From: Chryseobacterium sp. c4a | Lineage (GTDB): Bacteria > Bacteroidota > Bacteroidia > Flavobacteriales > Weeksellaceae | DNA: 64,000 bases | Assembly: GCF_009900745.1 (NCBI RefSeq) | Contig: NZ_WXVU01000014.1 | Span: 1 to 64,000 of the forward strand | Reading direction: 5' to 3' | Part shown: positions 18,720 to 27,201 of the stretch, piece after piece | Position numbering within the stretch: the first letter of the stretch is position 1 | How the letters are laid out: each line of letters begins with the position of its first letter | The notes under the pieces: generated by a model | Database searches by the model: none | The model's input: the letters and a program-made list of their open reading frames with translations, nothing else | Told to the model about the DNA's origin: nothing | Made by a program: the position numbers and the translations under genes

Positions 18720-20830
18720 TGAAAAAAGCGCTTTTATCAGCTGCATGCCTGGGAACAATTACAACTTTTGCTCAGGTCAAAGATTCTTTAAAAACTCAAA
18801 AAGTTGAAGAAGTTGTCATGACTGCTTCCAGGAAGAAGGAAAATATTAAGGAAGTTCCAAGCTCCATTACGGTTGTCGGGGAAAAACAGATCCAGTCTCA
18901 ATTGACGGTCAATTCTGATATTACAAGTATCCTCCAATACACTGTTCCCAGTTTAGGAACCAACTCCGGGCAGACTTCCAATACCGGACAAACTTTAAGA
19001 GGCCGTCAGGTACTGGTTTTAATAGACGGTATTCCACAATCTACTCCACTCAGAAATGGAGCAAGAGATTTAAGAGTGATAGATCCGTCAGCTATTGAAA
19101 GAATTGAGGTCATCAAAGGAGCCTCATCCATCTATGGAAATGGAGCAGATGGGGGGATCATCAATTATATTACAAAAAGAAACAAAACCAATAAAACCAT
19201 TTCCGGAATTTCTCAAATTGGTCTTACCGGACAGTTTTCCGGAGGAACTTTAGGAGTAAGAGCAAGTCAGCTTTTATCTGGAAAGATCAATAAATTCGAT
19301 TATACCCTTTCTTTAGCCTATGAAAGAACAGGTTATATGAAAGATGCCGATAAAGTTTATTTAAGCCCAACATACAGTACAGCAAAAATGGATAATTACA
19401 ACGGTATGTTGAAATTAGGCTATGACATCAACGAAAACCAAAGAATTGAAGCTTCATATATTGGGTATTCATCAAAATCAAACTTGAACCTTGGATTACA
19501 TACAGGAACCTATGGTATCGATCCTACCATTGGTGAAGGATTAGGAAAAGGATTAGAAACTACTCCTCAGGGAACGCCAAGAAATCATAATATCAGAATA
19601 AGTTATGATAATAAAAACTTATTTAAAGGAACATCCTTGAATGTGAATCTTTATTATCAGGACTTTAAAACCGTATACGGATATAGCGATACTTTCTTCA
19701 ATGGCGGCCAGTCTAATGTTCTTTCTAAAAAAGCAGGGGCAAGATTCAATTTTGATACCCAGCTTTGGAATTCTCAAAATTCACAGGGAGAAATTATCTA
19801 TGGAGCTGACATATTGAATGATGAAACAGTACAGAAGTTAGAAGACGGCCGTTTCTGGACTCCCAATATGAATATGACCAATATTGCCCCTTTTTTATTG
19901 GCAAAAATTGATCTGTTTAAAAAATTAACCATCAAAGGAGGTCTTCGATATGAAAACATCAAGGTAAATGTAGATGATTTCACCACCCTTTCTGTTCTTA
20001 ATAATAAAGGAACATTTACACAAAGCATTCCTGTAACAGGAGGAAAATTAAGCTATAATGCATTGGTTGGAAATATTGGGGTACGGTACAATATTGAGCC
20101 ATTCATTAACCTTTTCGGAAGCTTTTCACAAGCCTACTCGATCAATGAACTGGGACGAATACTGAGAACCTCAACTTCCGAAACTATTAAACAACTTGAA
20201 ACAAAGCCTATCATTGTTAACAATTACGAATTGGGTGCTACAGGACAAGTTTCCAGCTGGATGAATTATGAGCTAACCTCTTATGTAAGTACTTCTAAAT
20301 TAGGTGCAACATTTGTTCAGGGAGCAGACAGAGCTTTAACCATTAAAAGAGCACCTGAAATTATCTATGGGGTAGAAGGATTCTTACATTTCACTCCTGT
20401 GAAATGGCTTCAGTTCGGTGGTAGCTATAGCTGGATGGAAGGCATCACTTCGCCGGATGATAACGGAAATTACTCAGCAAAAATCAATAACAGCAGAATT
20501 TCTGCACCAAAGGTTCTTGCCTATGTACAGGTGAAACCAATTCCACAAGCCTTCATTGGTATTGACATGCTTCATTCTTTTCAACAAAACAGATTTCAAC
20601 CCGATGCTAAAAAACAATTTACATATGGGGAGGGATTCGTTCCTGACTACACCGTATTTAATGTAAAATTAGGGGGTGACATCAACAAGAACTGGAAAGT
20701 ATCATTAGGAGTTGAAAACCTTTTTAACAGGCTATATCAACCTTCTATTGCATGGTGGTCTGCCAGAGACAATGAATTCGTCAACTCATTGGGAACGAGA
20801 GGAACATTCATTCTTGAATATAAATTTTAA
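18719..20830 (+). CDS. TonB-dependent receptor 3 (IutA-like plug)
   Basis: The start is set at the ATG at 18719, which shares a base with the upstream stop (TAATG). It gives signal peptide MKKALLSAACLGTITTFAQ, whereas the longer in-frame extension begins inside the PepSY gene. The 703-residue protein has TonB-box-like VEEVVMTAS and plug motifs TLRGRQVLVLIDGIPQSTP, DPSAIERIEVIKGASSIYG and GADGGIINYITKR. The last recall aerobactin-type IutA receptors. The terminus is GTFILEYKF. Translational coupling to the PepSY protein argues that reductase and receptor work together. Confidence 0.88.
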   Translation: MKKALLSAACLGTITTFAQVKDSLKTQKVEEVVMTASRKKENIKEVPSSITVVGEKQIQSQLTVNSDITSILQYTVPSLGTNSGQTSNTGQTLRGRQVLVLIDGIPQSTPLRNGARDLRVIDPSAIERIEVIKGASSIYGNGADGGIINYITKRNKTNKTISGISQIGLTGQFSGGTLGVRASQLLSGKINKFDYTLSLAYERTGYMKDADKVYLSPTYSTAKMDNYNGMLKLGYDINENQRIEASYIGYSSKSNLNLGLHTGTYGIDPTIGEGLGKGLETTPQGTPRNHNIRISYDNKNLFKGTSLNVNLYYQDFKTVYGYSDTFFNGGQSNVLSKKAGARFNFDTQLWNSQNSQGEIIYGADILNDETVQKLEDGRFWTPNMNMTNIAPFLLAKIDLFKKLTIKGGLRYENIKVNVDDFTTLSVLNNKGTFTQSIPVTGGKLSYNALVGNIGVRYNIEPFINLFGSFSQAYSINELGRILRTSTSETIKQLETKPIIVNNYELGATGQVSSWMNYELTSYVSTSKLGATFVQGADRALTIKRAPEIIYGVEGFLHFTPVKWLQFGGSYSWMEGITSPDDNGNYSAKINNSRISAPKVLAYVQVKPIPQAFIGIDMLHSFQQNRFQPDAKKQFTYGEGFVPDYTVFNVKLGGDINKNWKVSLGVENLFNRLYQPSIAWWSARDNEFVNSLGTRGTFILEYKF

Positions 20831-20854
20831 TTAATCTAAATAAAAAGTAAAGTT

Positions 20855-20862
20855 TATCTTTG
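20855..20862 (+). promoter_or_regulatory. -7 promoter element TATCTTTG for the second PepSY gene
   Basis: This is an exact TAnnTTTG match, 19 bases before the ATG at 20882. It suggests the second PepSY gene can be expressed apart from receptor 3. Confidence 0.55.
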
Positions 20863-20881
20863 CAAAACTTTAACTGTTTAT

Positions 20882-22093
20882 ATGAAGAAAAATCATCATC
20901 ACAAGAAGAAACCGGGATTCTTTAAGAAATGGTCTGCAAAACTCCATTTATGGTTTGGGCTGGTTATTGGATTTTTAATCTTTATTATCTCTATTACCGG
21001 AGCATTGTATGTCTTTAAAGATGAAGTGGAAAATTATACCCGAAAGGATGTTATCTATCATCATGAACAGAATATAGAGCAAAAGCAGGTACTACCCATC
21101 AGGGTTATGGAAAAAGCTGTTGCTGATCAGGTAAAAGAAAAATATCCCATCCATTGGGTGAATATCCCAATCGACAAAAAGATGTCCTATATGTTCTTCT
21201 GGTATGAGCATAACACGGATGCCTGGAATTATTTTGATGAATTTCCTATCTATAAACAAGCCTACGTAAACCCTTACACCGGAAAGGTTCTGCGAGTATA
21301 TGATGAGAAAAATGGTTTTTTCAATATTGTAAAAATGATTCACTGGAGTTATTTGTTGAAACAGGATTGGGGAACTTATGTGGTGGGAATACCGGTTATC
21401 ATTTTCATCATTATGCTCATTACCGGAATTGTTTTATGGTGGCCTAAAAATAAAGCAGCAAGAAAACAGCGTTTCTCTTTTAAATGGAAAAACATTAAAA
21501 GCTGGAAAAGGAAGAACTATGACCTTCATAATGTTCTCGGCTTTTATGCCTCAATCTTTGCTCTTATCTTTTCAATTACAGGATTATTTTATGCCTTCTT
21601 TATAGTTCAGGCGATGATCTATGTAGTATTTTCCGGTGGAGAAACTCAATATCCGGATTTCTCCCACATCAAGACAAAAGCTCCAATAGAGATGAGAACC
21701 GAGACCACTCTGGATAAGATCATCAGTACTGTTGAGAAAAAATACCCTGATTCCAATGGTTTTGCCATAGATCTTGGACATGAGCACATGGATGATCATG
21801 AGCACCCTAACTTTGAAGTATATGTAAAGCACCTTTCTTATTCTTATCACAAAAGCAGCAGTCTTATTTTTGATGAAAATTCAGGAGAATTATTGCATAC
21901 CCATGATCCCAAGGATAAAAATTTTGGTGAAAAGGTGGTAAGCGCCAATTACGACATTCACGTAGGAGCTATTTTAGGGCTTCCTACAAAGATAATCGCG
22001 TTTATTGTAAGTCTTATCTGTGCTTCACTTCCGGTAACAGGTTTTATGATCTGGTGGGGACGAAGAAAGAAAAAAACAGTAAAAACAGCTTAA
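20882..22093 (+). CDS. PepSY-TM protein, putative ferric-siderophore reductase 2
   Basis: This 403-residue paralog of the 17517 gene shares the His/Lys N-terminus (MKKNHHHKKK), KWSAKLHLWFGL, MIHWSYLLKQDWGTY, GIVLWWPKN, RKNYDLHNVLGFYAS and NYDIHVGAILGLPTKI. It differs by a His-rich periplasmic stretch (DLGHEHMDDHEHPNF) that could bind metal. It has its own promoter element. Two paralogous reductases beside three receptors suggest each serves different siderophores, which is inference. Confidence 0.85.
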   Translation: MKKNHHHKKKPGFFKKWSAKLHLWFGLVIGFLIFIISITGALYVFKDEVENYTRKDVIYHHEQNIEQKQVLPIRVMEKAVADQVKEKYPIHWVNIPIDKKMSYMFFWYEHNTDAWNYFDEFPIYKQAYVNPYTGKVLRVYDEKNGFFNIVKMIHWSYLLKQDWGTYVVGIPVIIFIIMLITGIVLWWPKNKAARKQRFSFKWKNIKSWKRKNYDLHNVLGFYASIFALIFSITGLFYAFFIVQAMIYVVFSGGETQYPDFSHIKTKAPIEMRTETTLDKIISTVEKKYPDSNGFAIDLGHEHMDDHEHPNFEVYVKHLSYSYHKSSSLIFDENSGELLHTHDPKDKNFGEKVVSANYDIHVGAILGLPTKIIAFIVSLICASLPVTGFMIWWGRRKKKTVKTA

Positions 22094-22172
22094 TCTTTTA
22101 AATAATACCAGGTTAATAATCCATTAATACAATCTTTTTTATAATTTTAGCCCTTAGAATTTAATAATAGAA

Positions 22173-23141
22173 ATGTCATTAATAGATTTATCAAAACAGG
22201 TTGCCCTTGGAGTTGACATCGGCGGAACCAATACCAAATTCGGAATTGTAAACCACCGTGGAGAAGTTCTGGATAAAGGAAACCTTAAAACCGATGCCTA
22301 TGATAAAGTAGAAGATTTCATCGATGCTTTATATGAACATGTATATCCTTTAATGGAAAAGCATGGTGCTGAAAAGCACTTCGACGGAATTGGTGTAGGA
22401 GCACCTAACGCCAACTATTATAAAGGAACAATAGAATTAGCCCCCAACTTACCTTGGAAAGGTGTAATTCCTTTTGCTGAACTGATGACCGCAAAATTCA
22501 ATTTACCGTGTACGGTAACCAATGATGCAAATGCTGCAGCTTTGGGTGAAATGCTTTTCGGAGCAGCGCGCGGAATGAAGGATTTTATCATGATTACTTT
22601 AGGAACAGGTGTAGGAAGCGGAATTATCGCCAATGGAAACCTCATCTACGGACATGATGGCTTTGCCGGAGAACTGGGACATACTATTGTAAAACCAGGG
22701 GGAAGAAAGCACTGGAGTACAGGATCTGAAGGAAGTTTAGAAGCCTATGCTTCTGCTACAGGAATCACTATTACAGCTAAGAAAATGAGAGCCGAGTTCC
22801 CAGAATCTATGCTGAACCAATATCCTGAAGATGAGATCAATTCTAAAACCGTATATGAATGTGCGATGAAAGAAGATCCAATTGCTATTGAAGTTTTCAG
22901 ATATACAGGACAAAAGCTGGGTGAAGCACTGGCAAATTTTGTGATGTTTTCTTCACCACAAGCAATTCTTTTATTTGGAGGAGTAATCAAGGCCGGAGAT
23001 TTTATCTTAAAGCCTGCCAAACTCCACATGGAAAGGAATCTATTGCCGATCTTTAGAAATAAAGTAAAACTGGTATTCAGTGAGCTGGACGAAGCCGATG
23101 CTGCTATTTTAGGAGCCAGTGCTTTGGTTTGGGAAAAATAA
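22173..23141 (+). CDS. ROK-family sugar kinase (putative glucokinase)
   Basis: The 322-residue protein has the ROK phosphate loop ALGVDIGGTNTKFGIV (about residues 11-26), TNDANAAALGEMLFGAARG and TLGTGVGSGIIANG, the usual pattern for ATP-dependent sugar phosphorylation. Where most ROK proteins have a zinc site CxCGxxGCxE, this one reads HWSTGSEGSLEAYAS, so all three cysteines are missing. It lies alone between the iron block and msrA and has a strong terminator. Substrate glucose is the default guess, not shown. Confidence 0.83.
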   Translation: MSLIDLSKQVALGVDIGGTNTKFGIVNHRGEVLDKGNLKTDAYDKVEDFIDALYEHVYPLMEKHGAEKHFDGIGVGAPNANYYKGTIELAPNLPWKGVIPFAELMTAKFNLPCTVTNDANAAALGEMLFGAARGMKDFIMITLGTGVGSGIIANGNLIYGHDGFAGELGHTIVKPGGRKHWSTGSEGSLEAYASATGITITAKKMRAEFPESMLNQYPEDEINSKTVYECAMKEDPIAIEVFRYTGQKLGEALANFVMFSSPQAILLFGGVIKAGDFILKPAKLHMERNLLPIFRNKVKLVFSELDEADAAILGASALVWEK

Positions 23142-23161
23142 CTGATACACATCAAATATAT

Positions 23162-23190
23162 AAAGCGATCTCAATGAGAGATCGCTTTTT
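23162..23190 (+). terminator. Terminator after the ROK kinase gene
   Basis: An 11-bp perfect stem (23162-23172 with 23178-23188) with loop AATGA is followed by a T run. Confidence 0.88.
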
Positions 23191-23338
23191 TGTTTTGCTA
23201 CCGATGTACCCATGATTTTATAAATGCATTCGTGACAAAAAATAAATCTTCTATACAGACCGGCAATTCTCTTTTATCATTAGCATTATCTATGAAAACA
23301 ATTCATGAGATCCGTATCAAAATCCATGAAGTTTTTCT

Positions 23339-23346
23339 TACTTTTG
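23339..23346 (+). promoter_or_regulatory. -7 promoter element TACTTTTG upstream of msrA
   Basis: This is an exact TAnnTTTG match 66 bases before the msrA ATG. It would give a 5' leader of about 60 bases. Confidence 0.4.
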
Positions 23347-23412
23347 ATTAGCATTTTCTGCACCTTTCTAGGATGAGTGGAAATGCTTTAAAAACAATAT
23401 AATTACCAACAA

Positions 23413-23967
23413 ATGGATAACAATAATTTAGAAACCATCGTTTTCGGTGGCGGATGTTTCTGGTGTGTAGAAAGCTGTTTTAATCTCTTGAAAGGTGTTG
23501 AATCTGCCATTTCAGGATATTCAGGAGGACATAAAGAAAACCCAACCTATCAGGAAGTATGTACAGGCGAAACAGGCCATGCGGAAGTAGTACAAATTAC
23601 TTATAATCCTTCCATAACTTCTTATGAGCAATTAATGGATGTTTTCTTCTTCCTTCACGATCCTACTCAGCTTAATAGACAAGGAAATGATATCGGAACT
23701 CAATACCGTTCTGTCATTTATTATAAAGATGATGCGGAAAAAGCAAAAGCTGAAGAAGCCATCAAAGTATCTCAGGAATCAGGAAGATGGACAGGAACTT
23801 ATGTGACAGAATTAACAAAATTCGACACATTCTGGCCTGCTGAACAATATCACCAAGGATATTATAATGAAAATCCTACACAACCTTATTGCAGTGCTGT
23901 AGTAGGCCCTAAAATCCAAAAATTTAAAAAATATTTTGGAGAACTGGGAATGCTGAATGCAGAGTAA
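23413..23967 (+). CDS. msrA: Peptide-methionine (S)-S-oxide reductase MsrA
   Basis: The 184-residue enzyme repairs oxidised methionine. The catalytic GCFWC motif (FGGGCFWCVES, nucleophilic Cys15) is followed by GYSGGHKENPTYQEVCTGETGHAEVVQ, with quotation here joined across two adjacent conserved blocks, and then by QLNRQGNDIGTQYRS and EQYHQGYY. It is a stand-alone MsrA with no MsrB fusion. A resolving cysteine is probably the one in QPYCSAVV. It has no signal peptide, so it acts in the cytoplasm. Confidence 0.95.
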   Translation: MDNNNLETIVFGGGCFWCVESCFNLLKGVESAISGYSGGHKENPTYQEVCTGETGHAEVVQITYNPSITSYEQLMDVFFFLHDPTQLNRQGNDIGTQYRSVIYYKDDAEKAKAEEAIKVSQESGRWTGTYVTELTKFDTFWPAEQYHQGYYNENPTQPYCSAVVGPKIQKFKKYFGELGMLNAE

Positions 23968-24026
23968 ATACAATAATTTAACTAGTAAGGGCAATGCTAC
24001 CAAGACAATAAAGTCTTATCATAACA

Positions 24027-24055
24027 AAAGCGGGATATTTTATCCCGCTTTTTTA
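24027..24055. terminator. Bidirectional terminator between msrA and the convergent gene
   Basis: An 11-bp perfect stem (24027-24037 with 24041-24051) has a TTT loop and flanking A and T runs, so it can work on both strands. Confidence 0.85.
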
Positions 24056-24059
24056 TTGA

Positions 24060-24869
24060 TCAATAGCCTGCATATTTATCTATAATATACTCTGTAGAGG
24101 CTCTTAATTCTCGTCCTGTATCAGGATCTACTCCATCCATAGTAAAAAACTCAACATGCCCATTGTACTTTGAATACCAGGTCTTCCCCAAAGCATTATT
24201 TACAGTAAGGGTATCCTTTCTTGTAATCCTTTTAAAATACTTCAGCTGAATGGTATCTTTTGGTATAAGACTGCGTCGAGGATTTTTATCTTCACAATTG
24301 GCCAACTTATACTCATTGTCTTCCCAAAACATACAATTTCTATTATCAAATAAAGTTATTGGCATACTAATTTTACCTTTTGATGAATAATAATTCCCTA
24401 TTAAAACACTTATAATAAGAAAGGCTCCTGCTATGCCTAATCCGTTCTGCTTTACAAATTCCGGCATATTGAAATAAGGAGTATTTGTATTACTAATAGT
24501 TATATTAATTATTCTAGCTAATTTTTCAGGAAATGACTCATCATCTTCGTCTACCTTTATCTTTACTGTTGTTTTACTGGCATCTTCATTCTTTTTGACA
24601 AATGTCTTACAAAAATCATCAAAATTTTCATATTCTAAATACCGACTAAGTTGGTCAAGTATCTCTCCATCTCTTATATCAGGTTCCTTGTTGTTTATTA
24701 TACAAATATTATAATACCTCACGAAAGTTCTTTCATTAATGATGAAGTTCCATTTTTCCTCAAAATGGTTAGATAGCTCCAAAGCTAAACCACTTTTTGC
24801 AGTCTTTTTTGGAAAGTCTTCTCGAGCCTTATTAAATACCTCATGAATTAGTAGTTTTTTCTTGGACAT
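24060..24869 (-). CDS. Membrane-anchored protein with cytoplasmic helical domain (ToxR-like topology), function unknown
   Basis: The 269-residue protein has a soluble N-terminal part (1-140) with helical segments (HEVFNKAREDFPKKTAKSG, ILDQLSRYLEYENFDDFC). One membrane helix follows at about 143-161 (LGIAGAFLIISVLIGNYY), then a C-terminal domain that would lie in the periplasm. The YLEYENFDDFC segment resembles the small helical modules found in Bacteroidota regulators, so a membrane-tethered regulator is plausible but unproven. It is divergent from the small peptide, TPR-kinase and regulator genes, sharing a 382-base structured spacer. Confidence 0.6.
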   Translation of the reverse strand: MSKKKLLIHEVFNKAREDFPKKTAKSGLALELSNHFEEKWNFIINERTFVRYYNICIINNKEPDIRDGEILDQLSRYLEYENFDDFCKTFVKKNEDASKTTVKIKVDEDDESFPEKLARIINITISNTNTPYFNMPEFVKQNGLGIAGAFLIISVLIGNYYSSKGKISMPITLFDNRNCMFWEDNEYKLANCEDKNPRRSLIPKDTIQLKYFKRITRKDTLTVNNALGKTWYSKYNGHVEFFTMDGVDPDTGRELRASTEYIIDKYAGY

Positions 24870-25004
24870 ATATAGTTTTTTGAGTCTTTACAAAATAGAT
24901 GATTATCAATCATTCCACATTACGGATTCCCATAAAGCCTGCATTGTCCATTTCGTGTCCATCAATGTCCAAAACGTGACTTAGTAATGCGTCACGCATT
25001 GTCG
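24870..25004. other. Divergent intergenic region with short repeats
   Basis: It contains the word tgtccat repeated near 24945-24969, and an inverted repeat cgtgac / gtcacg at about 24975-24996. It probably holds operators and promoters for both directions. No coding frame is evident. Confidence 0.45.
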
Positions 25005-25012
25005 CATCTTTG
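25005..25012 (+). promoter_or_regulatory. Possible -7 element CATCTTTG for the small-peptide gene
   Basis: It has one mismatch to TAnnTTTG. If used, transcription would start near 25018 and give a structured leader of about 235 bases before the ATG at 25252. Confidence 0.35.
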
Positions 25013-25019
25013 CTTCAGA

Positions 25020-25251
25020 AAATCAGTGAAAAACAAAACATTACAAAAACAAATTTACAAAACTGATTTCAAAATCACCAGATAAAACGGAGGAAAACTC
25101 CGGGTTGGGAAGCAGATGTTTCTCCTCCGTTTTTGAAGGTTCACTTCCCAAAAAATTTAGAAGCGCTTCGAAATTTTAACTGTGTACTGCCCGAGATAAA
25201 AATGTCTCGGGAGGAAGAAAAACAATTTCAAACGAAAAAAATTTTAAGGAA
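25020..25251 (+). promoter_or_regulatory. Structured 5' leader or small RNA with alternative hairpins
   Basis: Visible stems include 25087-25094 with 25123-25130 followed by TTTTTG, which is terminator-like. A tight CGGAG-GAAAA-CTCCG hairpin lies at 25088-25102. A competing stem pairs ttgggaag near 25105 with cttcccaa near 25145, overlapping the first. There is also a 10-bp palindrome gaagcgcttc near 25160, and a 7-bp hairpin at 25190-25196/25205-25211. The mutually exclusive stems suggest attenuation or a stand-alone RNA. I cannot match it to a known riboswitch. Confidence 0.45.
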
Positions 25252-25452
25252 ATGATCCAGTTTTTTATGATGCTACTTTTAGCATTTACTAATAATGTCA
25301 ATACAACACACTATAATGACAATCAAAAGTCAAATATCACAACTCTAAGTGCCAAAGAAGACCCAGAAACGGAAACGGGTGATGGACATGGCGGTGGCGG
25401 CAATACCACAGGAAATACGGGACAGACTCCCCCTCCTTTTTCATTGCCATAA
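25252..25452 (+). CDS. Small secreted Gly/Pro-rich peptide, unknown
   Basis: The 66-residue product has a hydrophobic start MIQFFMMLLLAFTNNVNTT that could be a short signal peptide. A polar middle follows, then a C-terminal stretch GDGHGGGGNTTGNTGQTPPP ending FSLP. It is followed by a strong terminator and then by the TPR sensor kinase. Being small, exported-looking and next to a sensor with peptide-binding-type repeats, it is a candidate signal or ligand, which is inference. I do not recognise a family. Confidence 0.55.
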   Translation: MIQFFMMLLLAFTNNVNTTHYNDNQKSNITTLSAKEDPETETGDGHGGGGNTTGNTGQTPPPFSLP

Positions 25453-25461
25453 TAAATAAAC

Positions 25462-25492
25462 AAAGGATAGATTGTAAAAATCTATCCTTTTT
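25462..25492 (+). terminator. Terminator after the small-peptide gene
   Basis: A 12-bp perfect stem (25462-25473 with 25479-25490) is followed by a T run. It separates the peptide gene from the kinase gene or sets their ratio. Confidence 0.85.
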
Positions 25493-25518
25493 GTTATTTT
25501 GCACTTTAAACTGCAACC

Positions 25519-27189
25519 ATGAAAAGGAATCTTTTATTTATTGTTGTAATAACAACCCTTTTTTCCTGCTATAAAAAAAGGTCTGAAACAAAAATAGCTC
25601 ATATCCAAAATGCTTTTTATCAAAAAGCAAGGGAGTTCAGAGACAAAAAAATCTCTGATTCTGCATTCTACTACTACAACCTTGCTAAAGACGAATATTT
25701 AAAAGGCAGTGATTCCATTGGAGCCGCAGAGTCATTGATAAATATGGCCATTATCCAGACTTACTATGGTGATTTTTACGGAAGTATAGAATCTTCGTTA
25801 GAAGCTAATAAATTTCTAAAAGATGAGAAAGATAGCATCACCAGAAGAGATCTGGCTTCCAGTTACAACAATATGGGAATTGCTTCTGCATTTTTATACA
25901 ATCATGATCGTGCTATTACTTTTTACCAAAATGCATTGAAATATAATGATGACGATGATAAAAAGTATATCTACTATAACAACCTTGGAAATGCATTTAT
26001 CAACCAGAAAAACTACAGGCTCGCTAAAAAATATCTTAGCTACGCTACTCAATCTAAAGATCATGAAAACCAGGCAAGAGCTATTAATAATCTGGCAAAT
26101 GCAAAATACCTTTCAGATAAAAGCTACGACCCTTTACCAGAGTTTCAACGCGCACTGGATATCAGAGAAAAATATAATAATCTTGAAGGACTCAATTCCA
26201 GCTTTGCCACATTAGCGGATTATTTCGTTTTAAAAGATCAGGAAAAATCTCTTATGTATGCTAAAAAAATGCTACAAACAGCCACAACAATAAATAACCC
26301 GGAGGATAAGCTACAAGCATTACAAAAGATTATTATCATTGATAAAAATGACTATAAAAAATATTTTGACAAATTTCAGTCCATTAATGATAGTGTACAG
26401 ATATCCAGAAATAAGGCTAAAAATCAGTTTGCATATTTCCGATATGGTCTTGAAAAGCAAAAAACGGAAAATCAAACTTTAAAATTTCAAAAAGCAAAAA
26501 AAGAAGTACAGCTGCTGCAACAAAATATTGGGCTGGGAGCTCTATCTCTACTCATTATAGGAGGTATCGTATGGTATAAAAAAAGAAAGAAAGAAGTACA
26601 ACGCGAAAACGAATTAAAGATCAAAGAAAACGAACTTAGACTCTCCAAAAAAGTACATGATGTGGTGGCCAACGGAATCTATCAGGTAATGACCAAAATT
26701 GAAAATCAGGCAGACTTCGATAAGGATAAAGCCTTAGATGAATTGGAATTTGTCTACGAAAAATCCAGAGATATCTCCTATGAAAAACCAGAACTAGAAA
26801 GCATCATGGAGTTTCATGATAAAATATCTACTCTTGTTGGATCTTTTAAAAATGATACAGTGAATACCTTCCTTGCTGGAAACGGAGTAAATATCTGGGC
26901 AGGTCTTAGTTATTCCGTACAGGATGAGGTTTATCAAATCATCCGTGAACTTTTAGTTAATATGAAAAAACATAGTGAAGCCACTTTTGTAACTTTTAAA
27001 TTTGAAAGAAATAATAACCTTATCCATATTCAGTATAAAGACAATGGTATCGGTATCCCAGGAAATATTATTCATGGAAATGGGTTAACGAATACGGTTT
27101 CCCGTATTGAAAAAATAAAGGGGTCAATTATTTTTGACAATAAAACAGAAAAGGGGCTGAAAATCTATATATCATTCCCCACTTCTTAA
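25519..27189 (+). CDS. TPR-domain sensor histidine kinase, lipoprotein-type N-terminus
   Basis: The 556-residue protein starts with a lipobox-like signal (LFSC, Cys17). Several tetratricopeptide-like helical repeats follow at about 27-300, with segments such as SYNNMGIASAFLYNHDRAI and YYNLGNAFINQKNYRLAK. A coiled coil leads to one membrane helix (338-355), then a cytoplasmic kinase with phosphoacceptor His380 (KKVHDVVANG) and ATPase motifs ELLVNMKKHSEA, DNGIGIPG and GNGLTN. The H-box is of the NarX/DesK kind. The TPR region would face the periplasm. The response regulator follows 12 bases later. Confidence 0.85.
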   Translation: MKRNLLFIVVITTLFSCYKKRSETKIAHIQNAFYQKAREFRDKKISDSAFYYYNLAKDEYLKGSDSIGAAESLINMAIIQTYYGDFYGSIESSLEANKFLKDEKDSITRRDLASSYNNMGIASAFLYNHDRAITFYQNALKYNDDDDKKYIYYNNLGNAFINQKNYRLAKKYLSYATQSKDHENQARAINNLANAKYLSDKSYDPLPEFQRALDIREKYNNLEGLNSSFATLADYFVLKDQEKSLMYAKKMLQTATTINNPEDKLQALQKIIIIDKNDYKKYFDKFQSINDSVQISRNKAKNQFAYFRYGLEKQKTENQTLKFQKAKKEVQLLQQNIGLGALSLLIIGGIVWYKKRKKEVQRENELKIKENELRLSKKVHDVVANGIYQVMTKIENQADFDKDKALDELEFVYEKSRDISYEKPELESIMEFHDKISTLVGSFKNDTVNTFLAGNGVNIWAGLSYSVQDEVYQIIRELLVNMKKHSEATFVTFKFERNNNLIHIQYKDNGIGIPGNIIHGNGLTNTVSRIEKIKGSIIFDNKTEKGLKIYISFPTS

Positions 27190-27201
27190 AATGAAAAAGA
27201 A

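Noticed and set aside
22745-23155. Long antisense frame within the ROK kinase gene
   Set aside because: It is the mirror of a well-conserved enzyme gene and has no promoter or family features.
24870-25251. tRNA, 6S RNA or known riboswitch in the structured spacer
   Set aside because: I could not match any conserved core by eye, so it is listed only as a structured leader.
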